From assembly GCA_020809705.1 (NCBI GenBank), contig CP085832.1:3658001-3722000 (forward strand): a DNA stretch of 64,000 nt, given 5' to 3'. Positions within the stretch are counted from its first letter, which is position 1. Each line of letters begins with the position of its first letter. Of the stretch, positions 1-10,832 are shown one piece after another. The notes under the pieces were generated by a model. It did not search any database. It saw nothing but the letters and a program-made list of their open reading frames with translations, and had not been told where the DNA came from. The stretch comes from Calonectria ilicicola (lineage: Eukaryota; Ascomycota; Sordariomycetes; Hypocreales; Nectriaceae). The translations under genes and the position numbers were made by a program.

Positions 1-2717
1 TGCGGCCCATCAGGGAAACCCCACGCTGAGAGGATGGCAACCTCGTCAGCGTGGGATGTGGCGGAGAGCAGAGGGGGGGCCGCCATTGCGTGCTCCCAAT
101 TACATTTGATGGACAAAAGTGCCGCGTATCTGGGATATTGGATTTTGGCATGTTGGAGATGAAGATGTCTCGTGAGGGTCGTGTCGCAACGCAAATCAAA
201 AGGGACAAAACCTAGAGTCCGCCTGGGTGTTCGCAGCCAACCAGCAGTACCTACAGGTGATTTGCGGGTGGCATGCCCCCCCAGACCAACGTGGCAGTCC
301 AGACTGTCTGAAGGCAGCTCTTCCCCACACGAACTGTCACCGGCTAGGAACCTTGCATGCTGAGCCAGCTGGGAAGTCCTGGATTCGTTTTGCTCACCGA
401 GGTGGGCGCCCGAAAGCACAGGAGCGATTGTATTCGAGCCACGCACCGTCAAGGCTTTCATCCGTTGGCCACACTCTTGCGACATGAGCTCGGATCCAAA
501 CTTGGTAGGCTTGGCGAGGCCACCGACGCGACCGAGGCACAGCCCTGCCATCGTAAGGTCTTGTTCCCGAGGTCAATCATAGGCGGACATGCAAACCCGT
601 GACGCCAGGGACTCCCGGCCAGTCATTCGGGTGTCAAGGTGTCGATGCTAAACCGGCTGGTTGGGAAACGGTCTCGTCATTCTGGGTGCGAGGGGATCCT
701 GAATCCCGGTCACCGAGCATCAAGGGGGGCGTGCATAGAAGGCCTTGACAGCTTCGAAGAAGGCATCCAACCCGCCAAACTACGGTGCCGAGGGCCTCAG
801 TGCAATCCGTGTGCCGAGCATGGAAGAGCCCGGTGCAGCATGGAGGCCAGCTGCCAATTATCCAGACGAAGAATCCATGCCATGCCGCCGAGATGACGCC
901 AGACAGGGCCGATGAATGGATGCGCATCGCTCCAAAAGGTTGAAACATGGGCGCCCGGTTAATCGTTAACTGCATAATCTGGCATGCAGCCTCTCGCTTA
1001 GCTGCAACCCCTCGGTACATAACACTTCAAACGGCGTCAAACTGCCCTCAATCCAAGGGCTATTTCCTAAAAGGTCGACATGCAGAGCTTCCACACCCCT
1101 TCACCCACGAGGCAAACGCTGTTTTTGCGTCTCCATCTGCCCACATCGGGTCATGGATTCTGGAAAAAAACGGCGTCGGCAACGGCCCAAAAGGAGCATT
1201 TCCCTTTTGGGACGCAGGCTGCATCAGGCAGTCCTGTGTGTCCAAGCGGACCTGATCTGATACCACGTTGTCCAGCATTGACGTCCATCCGCAACAGCGC
1301 CAGGACGTCCATGCGGAAATTTTTGCACGCGACGTCCGTTTCGCCCGAACATCAAATGTCATCCAGTTTCAGCCGCCTCCTCAACTTGAAAAAGAAAAAT
1401 GACCCGAGTTGGCCCAAGCCAGCCTGGCAAAACGTGAGCAATGCTCGTGCCATATTCAACGCCGCCCACGTGCATCAAGATTACTCCGCGATCTGGGGCC
1501 CTGTCTTACCCATGGGCCCCCCCTGCTGTTCTCTGCTTGGGTCCGCACACGCGTCAAACCATGTGACCTAGCCGTCTATTGTCATCATTGTCTTATTCCA
1601 GTTGTATATGTTTGCAGATCTGTTTGGGTCGCGTTGTGGCCATCTGACAAATGCCGTTGTTAACAAGCCTCACACAGCCATCCCAGCTAGTCCCATAGGT
1701 GTTGAATAGCCGCCCGCACTTCCGAGCCAACTAAGCCTCAATTGTGGTGGCCTCCTCTTACCCGCCAACGCCCTCCAAATTCCCTGCCGCGTGCCAATGG
1801 TGTCCGCTCTTCCAGGGAACCTCTTTGCTCGCTTCGCCGTTATCGTTGAACCGGGCTATACGAGCTGCCATTTCCAGTGGCTTTGTTGGCTTTCAGGAGA
1901 CAGGCAGGCCATGTTTGTGTTGCCAACTCAGCCAAGGGTTGCTTGTTCCGGATGCGGCTTGGTTTCCTTGTCAATTTTTGGTCACCTAGGGTCACAATCA
2001 TTGCGCGGGTGTCCATAAACAGTAATTGAATACGACTGGATGGAAGGGTCGGCTTAATTAGGAACAGTTTGGCTGTTGGTCCGTATCGCGGCCTAGCGGG
2101 TTGCGTCAGTCCCCAGGATTGTCTCCCCTGGAGGCTGTTGGTTCTTCACTCATCTGCCGGAGCTATCACATATCACTCGAGCCATCCTAAGCCACAGCCA
2201 ATCCAACAAGGGATGAACCAGTGGCGCGCTAGACTAGTCCTCTCACACCATCAAGTAAACCAAAATCTAGACAGCTTGATGCGCCTTGTTCATGATTGGC
2301 GAATCACCGTTATGATGGGAGCAGTTGAAGGGAATTGGACACCCATCGGGTTGCTGAAATGGGTGTTGGGCCTCGGATTTTTCCCTTTTTGTCGTGCTTG
2401 ATGCCAGCAAGCACCAAGCCTCAAGGATCATGGCTGCATCCCGCATACTGGCTCAAATTACTGCACTCCGATCCATATTTCGTTTACAACCAACAGATGA
2501 TGGACCTTACTAAGGCGGCCCCAGCCTTTCACATTAAAAAATATTACTTGTGAGGAGATCAAAACTACCTTGACGGTGGCGATTATTCAAACCCGTGGTT
2601 CACTCCAGCCCAGGCAGCATGTCTTCGTCCCAATATCAGCAAGGAAAGCCTGTGTAAATGCACATACGGTTGTACCGAACCAACATTTGCCACGCCAAAT
2701 GACACCCCAGCGATGCG
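1..2717. other. Gene-free stretch at the left edge
   Basis: No reading frame here resembles a known protein, and no exon chain with good splice sites could be built on either strand. Short frames overlap each other in several phases, as expected of non-coding DNA. The right end is the 3' flank of the minus-strand terpene cyclase gene. No tRNA, rRNA or clear repeat was seen. Confidence 0.5.
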
Positions 2718-3891
2718 TTACTGGAGTTTCTTGCCTGTGGCTGCGGCGTAGTCCTCCTCGGCTACCACGGTTCCATCGGGCAGAATTCTCTCTGTCGACC
2801 GGACGTGGCCTAGGACAAATGGGTAGGCAATGTCGCAACAAATTGCTGTCCCAATGATGAACATGCCCAGAGGATGCCACACGAAGCCATGAGCTTCAGG
2901 CCAGTACCACCATAGCAGGATAGTGGTTACAGGAAGCCCCATTAAAGTGCCAACAAATCGGCAAAACCTGGCATAGCACATGTCAGCAAATGTTGAATGA
3001 ATCAAGTCATGGGGGCTGATGCTACGGGATACCACCCAACACTCGCATATGCTGACAGGCAGCACACCCGCTTGCGGCCGTGGCAAGAACCAGTGTGGGA
3101 TAAACACCGTAGCGTTTGACCATGACTGACACACGGGTGTAGAGTACCATCCACTTGGGACCAAAACAAACAGCATCAAGTTGCATGCACCCAATCGCAA
3201 CGCACAATCTGGCGAGCGCGATGTGGGAGCCCAAATGTCTCAAATAAAGCGATGCGGACACCCCCAGGGACAAACGAGGTTGGGCAGTCTGTTAACTGCA
3301 TCTTGGAACTCACCAGATTGCATAGCTCTGGCCACCAGAGTGGCCTCGCTGGAGAAGCATGGCCAAGGCGCTGACACTAAAGCCCATCTGCGCCACGCCG
3401 GCGGACCAAAAGGCCAGTTCAGTCGTGTCGCGCGCTTCCTGGCCCTTCCACGTCTTGCCCCATTTGAGGCCATAGCCGCGGTGCGGTTCTTTGAGCCACC
3501 ACCAGACGAAGACGCCGTTGCCAACGACGCCGAAGACAAACATGATGCCCAACAACAGGGCGACGTTTCTCGCAATCATTGGCGATGACGCGAAGGAGCG
3601 GGGCGCCGTTTTTAGGGTCGCGTGCAGGACGAAAATGTCGAGGAACAACCATAGGTAGAAGCCCGCGGCCTCGATGGGCTCCGTGACGACCCCAAATGCA
3701 TACACCACCTCCCATGACAGATTGAGTGCCAGCGGGAGCAGCGGCGCGGGTGTGGCATTGGTAGCAAGCGAGCGACGGATCATCAAGACGTATGCCACAA
3801 GCCAAAAGGCCATGCCAGTGCCCAGGCATACCGTGGACGCCGGCACAAGCCATGCTGGTGCCGTGGCTGGGGCGATGTCATTGGACCCCAT
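2718..3891 (-). CDS. Pyr4/PaxB-type integral membrane terpene cyclase (two exons)
   Basis: Exon 1 is 3891-3314 and exon 2 is 2967-2718. The 346-nt intron (3313-2968) has a GTGAGT donor and a TGCCAG acceptor, giving 275 aa. The split codon makes Trp193, so the family-like stretch SYAIW continues directly into FCRFVGT. The protein has about seven hydrophobic segments. Glu61, in NLSWEVVYAF, and Asp238, in CCDIAYPF, sit where the two catalytic acids of Pyr4-family meroterpenoid cyclases lie. Those enzymes protonate an epoxide or alkene and cyclise prenylated substrates in the endoplasmic reticulum membrane. The length is normal for the family. No prenyltransferase, epoxidase, polyketide synthase or P450 gene lies nearby, so the substrate is unknown. 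The family call is strong; cyclase activity is inferred. A different exon 2 start is possible, because other AG sites exist inside the intron, but each of those I tried gave a stop. Confidence 0.82.
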
Positions 3892-5396
3892 TCTGGTAAT
3901 GGATGCGAGTGTTGGCGGCGGGAGAGGCTGGCCTCAGCGATAAAGGGTGCAGCCGGTGAAGAGGATGATGGGCAGATAGTGTCCGGTTAGGGTGGAAAGC
4001 AACCAGTTTAATGCAACTAGAGAGAATCAATTAACTCCTACAACCAGATCCGGTAAGGCTGGCTGTCGAGGGATGTGGCCTATGGCGAGTGTTGCCGGCG
4101 TCGTCGCGCAGCGCCTTGTCTCGGCGGAACGCAGTCGATGAGACTGTTGCAGCAATTCGCTACGCAGCACAATTCTGGGAATGGTACAGCTTGGATGCGC
4201 GAGGTTGACGCTGCCGAGAGCCAATTGTTCAGTTGATGAATGGGCGAGGCGAACGAACGAACGTCCGTGTCCAATGCGGTGAGATGGGGCAGAGAAGCAA
4301 CGAGCTTACCCTGCAGCCTGTGCTTACGCGCCTGATCCTGATTCTGATGGTGAGAGACAGAGCAACGGAAGGGAAAGCAACCGAGCTTCGCCAAAAAGTC
4401 TCCGAGTAGGAGTACAGCAGCACTTTGAAACGTAGCAGATTGAAAGAAAAACAGGGATCCGAACGGTACTTTGGTTGTCTTGGTTTGCAAGGGCAATTGA
4501 GTCGGCATGAATGTGATATCATTGTACCGGCTGAAAAAAATGAGATGTGATGTATCTCATCATAAAGTGTCGTGCGGTTAAAACGTGTGGTCCAAGCCGG
4601 AAATTCTAATTGAGCCGCATGTAAAGAGCCCACTCACCGTAGACGACCGGTCTTGTTCTGTGTATGAGAATAATAAAGCGAAAGCGGTGCTAGTCTAAAA
4701 TTCACGGCCCCCTCATTTGACCCCTAACCAAAGAATGATGCGCGTTAATTGCTTGCCAGCTTTGCAGTTCATATGTGAAGGATACATTGAAAATATTGTC
4801 AAAATCCAAGGTCTGGCAGATTTGTGTGTGGGCAGCACTGGGGCTCTGTATTACGATCCCCTTTGTCGGCAGTCCGCTTTGTATCATCTCATCGCGCTTT
4901 CTTTTTTTGCTACAAGTATGAAATTGTTCATAGCATGCCTTCATCTCCCACACTAGCTCATATTCTACCTGTAAGAATCTCATAGCTCGAGACATCCGAA
5001 GACAGGCGGATTTGGATTACTGGAATGGTGCAATCGTTTCCAGCAAGGGCAATGTTTTGCTGGAAAGTATCAGCGATGATTAATACTTATTAATTGAAAG
5101 ACTCCAGTCCTTGATGCAAACTTGTCCTGGTTTTTAAAACTACCATTGCAATAAACATGATATCCTCTGGTTTATTGAACTAAGCTCACACCTGCGCTTC
5201 AAAGATTGATAAAGTAATGCTCAGGACCAAGAGGAACAACGAACCCTCGGAATGGGGACAGACGCTATTATTATGTCTATTGTCGGTGCGATATCTTTGC
5301 CTCGGTTATAGAGCCCTCTCCGATGCTATAGTCATTGCCAGATCCGAGGACCATAATGGTTTCACTAAAAAGAAACCAACTAGCTACTATTTAGCA
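3892..5396. other. Intergenic region between the cyclase and Fic genes
   Basis: This holds the 5' flank of the cyclase gene and the 3' flank of the Fic gene, both minus strand. It is moderately AT-rich towards the Fic side. A 97-codon minus-strand frame at 4702-4995 begins with ATG, but it resembles nothing known and is overlapped by a plus-strand frame, so it is not called as a gene. Confidence 0.45.
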
Positions 5397-6605
5397 CTAC
5401 TTGCGCTGCTTCCCCTTCAACAAGTTCGTGAACTTCCGCATGTTGTCACGAGCATGCTTGAGCGTGAACGAAGCCAAACCTTTGTAATGCTTTGTCTTAT
5501 AGGCCTCGTCCAAATCATATTCCGCATGCTCAGCATAAGCTTCAGACATGGAGGCGCTTGTAGCAATTTCCATGTACTTTGTTCGGTCCTCTCCTTGTTC
5601 GCCCAGAGATACAAGAGTGCCACTGTATTTAAGTAGAAGAGCGTTGAGAATTAGACGGCAAACACGTCCATTCCCATCAACAAAAGGGTGAATGTTGACA
5701 AACTCATGACAATACTTGGCGGCAATAGCAATTGGATCGATCTCCCCACAATTAATAGCATTTCGAAGATCTGTCTTTAAAGAATCGATCATGGCGCTCA
5801 TGTTTCCAGGAACCAAAGATGGGTGGACATATTGGTGCAACCCAGCACGAACATCGCATTGGCGGTATACGCCACTATACTCGGTCCAGGGCATTCCTTG
5901 TTCAGTATCGATCTTGCGAGTCAGAATGCCATGTGTCCGAAGTATGATGTCCTCTGAAAGATCCTCTCCATCGACGTAGATTCTCTGAAAAATGTATTTG
6001 GCTGCTTGGGCATGCTGAACAATCTCTCGGCGGCTTCGAAGCACGGCGTTGGAATCGTAGGGCAGATTCTTTCGGATGAGATCAAGCTTTAGAGCCTCGT
6101 AGTTGGCGTCGCGCTCCAAGTTCTCAGAGAGTTCTTGGCCTTGGAAAACGGCCTGGCAAAGTTTCAGGGTGACATCAAACCCAGCTCCAATGCACTCAAT
6201 CATATTCGAACCAAAAACCATTCGCGACAGCATCTCGCTCAAATATCGATCAACTGTTTCAGTGTCGAGGGATGGATCCTGAATGGCTTTGGAGAAATCC
6301 TCAATGTACTTCTTCAGCTCTTCATGCAGAACATCGGGGTCCATGTCATCACCTAGAACATTGTAGTCGTACGATGAGTCCATGGAAATGGTGAAAGATG
6401 CCTCCACCCCTTGTACAGATCGAGTGCGAATAGTGCCTGCTTTCTTAAGAGAACCCATCATCGTTTGTCGGATAGAACGAATGATGTTGACAGGAGCGAC
6501 AGCATTAACTCGGGCGGAACTTTGGCTGGATCGGGTGTTGATCTCTAGCCCTTCAAAAGCATCAGCAAGACTGGGTCGCTTGTGTTGCTGCTTCTTGGAA
6601 GCCAT
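5397..6605 (-). CDS. Fic-domain protein (putative AMP transferase)
   Basis: Intronless, 402 aa. The complete Fic active-site motif HPFVDGNGRVCR lies at residues 306-317, with the catalytic His at 306 and the Asp and Gly/Arg residues for metal and phosphate binding. Fic enzymes transfer AMP or another phosphate-containing group from a nucleotide to Ser, Thr or Tyr of target proteins. Upstream, residues 133-138 read SNMIEC. This resembles the S/TxxxE(G/N) autoinhibitory motif of class II Fic proteins, with Cys replacing the final Gly/Asn. The first 75 residues are polar and probably disordered, the last 25 are Lys/Arg-rich, and there is no signal peptide or membrane segment, so a cytosolic or nuclear location is likely. 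Local base composition is more AT-rich than the housekeeping genes in this window. The target is unknown. The domain call is near certain. Confidence 0.9.
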   Translation of the reverse strand: MASKKQQHKRPSLADAFEGLEINTRSSQSSARVNAVAPVNIIRSIRQTMMGSLKKAGTIRTRSVQGVEASFTISMDSSYDYNVLGDDMDPDVLHEELKKYIEDFSKAIQDPSLDTETVDRYLSEMLSRMVFGSNMIECIGAGFDVTLKLCQAVFQGQELSENLERDANYEALKLDLIRKNLPYDSNAVLRSRREIVQHAQAAKYIFQRIYVDGEDLSEDIILRTHGILTRKIDTEQGMPWTEYSGVYRQCDVRAGLHQYVHPSLVPGNMSAMIDSLKTDLRNAINCGEIDPIAIAAKYCHEFVNIHPFVDGNGRVCRLILNALLLKYSGTLVSLGEQGEDRTKYMEIATSASMSEAYAEHAEYDLDEAYKTKHYKGLASFTLKHARDNMRKFTNLLKGKQRK

Positions 6606-7299
6606 ATCGCAAGACAGGCAAATGACTGATTGCTAATTAGAATAAACAGGCAATATGGACAAAGCGAAAACGAACCGTAGAATCGAGAAGGTGGTTTATA
6701 TGTAAAACAAGGGTCCGCAAGGGTTGGTGAAATCGGAGACAGACGAAGAAAAGAAAAAATTAAAGAGCAGGAAGGCAAAGTTAATGAAGTCCAGAGGGGT
6801 TCCAGTGAAAGCAATGTGACTGTCTTCAGTCAGTGATTGAATGTAAACCCAAATATTTGCCTCGCTCCACCTCAGGCACCCTCTTTAGAACCAGAATTCA
6901 TGGTGATAGGGTGTACTTCCAAACAACATTGTGTTAAGAAATATGAAGGATATGCATTGGGATTCACGGTTTTGGTAAGGAAAGCCATCTTAAGTACGAC
7001 TATCTAAGTTTTCTTGAGGGCATCAAGGTTGTGCTGTATAGAGGATTAAGTTGATTGTATCTTGGTTGGGTGAATCGCCTGTCCAAGCATCGTGGCATCG
7101 TCATCAATTCTGCACCGACACCCTGTCATCTTTCACACATAGCCATTTGAGTCGGTCGTTGACGTACTTATCGGCCGATGTTTCGTTGGAGGGATTGAGC
7201 GCCAGGCGCTCGACTCGAAAGCGTTCGATCGCAGCCATTTCCGATGCTGTTTGGGATGTGTGCGATGGGATGCATCTTGGCGGGGTAGGATCACGTCTT

Positions 7300-7408
7300 T
7301 AATACGTGTCTAGATTGATAGACTTTTCTATCAAAGTTTTTGAAGCTACCTTAAAGTTATATCGTACACGGCCATAAAGAAGTTATTTGTATGGTCTAGA
7401 CACTATTA
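7300..7408. repeat. Small inverted repeat with internal hairpin
   Basis: The arms TAATACGTGTCTAGA (7300-7314) and TCTAGACACTATTA (7395-7408) are inverted copies differing by one inserted base. Inside the left arm, 7315-7334 forms a perfect 8-bp stem (TTGATAGA/TCTATCAA) with a CTTT loop. The size of about 109 bp and the terminal symmetry suggest a tiny MITE remnant or a chance palindrome. No clear target-site duplication was seen. Confidence 0.4.
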
Positions 7409-10400
7409 CTAACACGACCACATATTGTTGAACCCTATTTGTATTAAAAGCTGCCTACTTAGACGGGACTCTTGCATTCAAAACAGAAAGAATAATCTTT
7501 CACACATCGTCAGCATCAAATGACCACCCCCGAACCCCCGACCATGGCCAAGCGTCTGGGCAGGCAGTGTCAAGACGGCACTAATGTATACGTTTGATGT
7601 TGTCCATAAGGGGGCGGCTACGCTGTCAATGCCAGGAATAGCGCGGTGGAGTTGTATTCAAGCTCGGGCAACGAACTTCTTGGCACTCATTCTTTCAATG
7701 GCCCCATGAGGTCGAGCTGTACAGAAAAACAGAGCGCACAACCTGGAGAAGTGCAGAAAATGTACGTAATAACAGCTTTATAGCGGAGCCATTGAGGGGC
7801 GGCAAATGTCTTGGCTCCCTAAGAAAGCACCATGTGGACGGAACTTGACCGCGTGGGAGGAAAAAAAAAAGGGACGGTGAGATGATATTGCCCTGTTATG
7901 GGGGCCCAACAGTACGCGGGAATCAAGACCTCCCGAGGTATAATTCCAACGGCAGTGGAAACCTTATTGGCGTTGAAGCCGTCACGATGAGGAGATCGTG
8001 ACCAACAATCCATGGCGCAAGCGGAGTCGCTGTGATCACAAACGAGTTCATGTACAAAATACCGCAGGCCTTGCTCGTAGCCCGTGCAAGGTTCTACCTG
8101 GGATCTTCAGTGCCGGGGGCCATCGACCTTAAGCCATCGCAAAGCGAGCTGCGTGCGCGCAAGGACGTGCTTTGCGCGCGTGGATCAATTAATGAATGGA
8201 ACGTGGCATTCGTCATGGGCGACAGGTTAAATCAGAGTTGCTCGGGAGGGCTTGGACAGAGCCGCAGCGGCTGCCGGCACGATATGGTGCTCCCTTGCAG
8301 CTGGTAGCGACGGGAGCCCGATGAGGCTTACCCAAACAAGCAGCTCAGAACGAGCGCCATATATCCTCAAACAAGGCTGAATTTATGCCACAGTCGGTGA
8401 GAAGGCCGCACGCAGCGTTGCGAGGCATGGCACCACGGCTTCGTCCCTGAAAATCCCGACGGCATCACCGCACCGCACGGGACTCTAGACAGACCCATTC
8501 GCCGGCCGGGATCCGAAGACCCGCCCGTATACCTCCGAGGCCTTACGGTGGCATACACTGAGCCCTCGGGAACTACACGTATTGGCCCTGCGTTGACTCG
8601 CGAAGGAAGAAAGCCAAGAGATGTCATGCTCTTTTTGGTTTTTTTTTCCTTTTCCTGCTACGGGGAAACCTGGAGCCCAAGGGCAAGACTCTGGGGCAAA
8701 CCAGACTTGTCCCATGGGGATGACGGGGCGTTGTACGTAACAAATGCTGGAGAGTCGACCATGAGGGAAACGATATGTCATCATGACCGGAAAACCATGT
8801 CCCATTCCAAATCCCAATCGACACATCAGGATCCGGACCCTCCAGCATCCCAGCCGGAACATGCACCGAGGCGAGCCGAAAGACCACTCAGAAGGACGAA
8901 AAGCAAGCGTCTTGGCAGTGGGTGGTGCTAAAAGCCCGTCCACGTCCCACCGCGATGATGAGCGAGTCGGACCACGGCCTGGCGGAAAAGTTGGGAGTTC
9001 TTGGCACACCGTCGGGACAAATGATGACCACGACTTGCCAAGGAGCAAGTGTCTGAAACTTGCCCAGGCCCACTAATACAATATTTGCAAAGGGCTTCTA
9101 GAATATAGCTTGGAAGATTGGGTGTGTGGTGAGCACACACTGCTAAAAGGAACACGACGTCAGGGACCAGGGGTCCGGGCTCTCGAGCCACAGCCAAAAG
9201 TTGTCTAAAGACATTCTTAAAAAAAACCAAATCAAGACCATCGCGGGACCCGCGTGTGAGCTGCGTCAAGTCTTGCAAATTCTGGTCGATCATGAAAACA
9301 CCAGAAACACGCTAAATATTTGATTAGATTGATCAACATGCCGTTTTTCTCCCTCAGACTTATGCTGTTTTATCCTTTTACTACCTTGATCCATTTGTGC
9401 ACCTCATGTTACAGGACCTCTCCCCGGGCGGTAACCCCGTCCAATTCGCCATTGGCTCATGGTTGCAATTTGTTCCCAGTTAGGCAAGCCAGGGACATGC
9501 GCAAATAAACCATTGCCACCACGCGTGGCAACTTCTACTTCTTCTCCCTCTTTTGCTCAATGGACCCCTTCCGTATGGCTTCTGCTGATCCGACGCCCCG
9601 GGAAGGGGGAGTCTCCAGAGCATGCGTTTCTCCGGTTCGTCTCTACGAAGCAATGCTGCATCACGCACCAAGGTCAGGGTCTGCTGTGCCAGCTCCACCG
9701 CCCTGAGCATAGCGGGAGTGGGTGATGGGACCGTCGTCCGCCTCGAAGAGCCCTGTCCCAAAGGGCGCGCAGTCTTTACGATCAACGCCGAGTCTCCGCT
9801 CCGCTCCGCCCCTTCGTCACCAGGCGCCGTGCGGCTCCGTCAACCACGAACTGCCCCCCTGCAAATAAGGGTTCTTTAGTGCTGCCCGGCACGTTCGTCC
9901 TGGACGCCTCTTCGTCATTACACAGCTGCAGCCTCTTCACTTTGCATTGGGGGAAACAATGGAAGGATCCAGAACTTGCAGACAACAGGTGGATGTTGTA
10001 GATGCCATTTGAACCTCTATCTAATACCCTCAACCCGTTTTTTTATGGTCGGCCCGGATCACTATTGTAAGGATGACGCCCGGGCCGGTCGATATACGGT
10101 CCTGTACGTAACATCACGACTCGGGAAATGGAGTAGCCTGTCCTGTCCCCCACATGCCACTATATCCTCGTGTCCAATTCGTTCCTCCCCATGGAGAAGC
10201 CTTTCACCGGCCAGGCTCAGCTCCAGACCCCATTGTCTCCAAGTCCCACGGTCTGACAAGGTGCGCACACGCAAAGACAGTGAAACCCCCTCCCTCACTC
10301 CCCAATGCCAGCACTTTTTTGGGTGAATCCACAAATCTCCATGTAGCCCCAAAGTCGCCGTCTGACGGGCCCATCCTCCTTAGTCTCCGTGTTGTAGCGC

Positions 10401-10591
10401 CTTCGCGAGCCCCCCCAATTGCCAAAAGGGTCAGTTCCGCGCCGCTCCACCATGGGGAGATTGCTCTACTGCGAATGCTCAGTCTCCAATTTGAGAGGGC
10501 TAGTCGGCCGATTAGGGCAATGGAGATGCGCTCACATTTTTGCCATGGCCGAGGGCACCACCCCAGGAATCGTGGCAGACCAGGATCATCG

Positions 10592-10832
10592 TGGAGAGAG
10601 AGAGAGGGAATTCTGAACTCGTCCGTTTCTGGTCTCTGCCTTTCTCTTCACCTCTTCCCTGTCATCTTCATCGTCTTCAATATATGTATATATATTCGAT
10701 TGCTGGCTTCCATCAAGTCCAGAGAATTTCCCACTCACTCCTCTCCTCCACTTCCACCACCACCTCCTTCTTCTCTTCGGAACGCTATCAATATCTCAAT
10801 AACACTCCTTACATGTTCTAAAACCACCCACC
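10592..10832 (+). promoter_or_regulatory. Core promoter and leader of the amino acid transporter gene
   Basis: A GAGAGAGAG tract (about 10592-10608) is followed by a CT-rich tract and a TATA-like alternating stretch, TATATGTATATATATT, at 10681-10696. This is about 140 bp before the ATG, and the ATG itself sits in a good CCACCATGG context. Assignment as core promoter rests on position and composition. Confidence 0.5.

Larger units (their letters stand above)
6606..10832. other. Long gene-free stretch between the Fic and transporter genes
   Basis: No recognisable gene. It contains a small inverted-repeat element at 7300-7408 and, near the right end, the pyrimidine-rich promoter and leader of the transporter gene. 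The longest minus-strand frame (8485-9048) overlaps other frames and resembles nothing known. Short homopolymer runs occur around 7860 and 8640. Confidence 0.45.

Noticed and set aside
2968..3313. Continuation of the terpene cyclase through the frame at 3022-3273, or acceptors at the AG sites near 3215-3300
   Set aside because: The acceptors I tried there yield TGA or an early stop at the junction. The acceptor at 2968 restores the family-like motif WFCRFVGT and the correct total length.
4702..4995. 97-codon minus-strand frame starting with ATG
   Set aside because: No family resemblance, overlapped by a plus-strand frame, and such lengths are expected by chance in AT-rich DNA.
8485..9048. 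187-codon minus-strand frame
   Set aside because: Overlaps several other frames, composition is Arg/Pro/Ser-biased as in GC-rich non-coding DNA, and no motif is seen.
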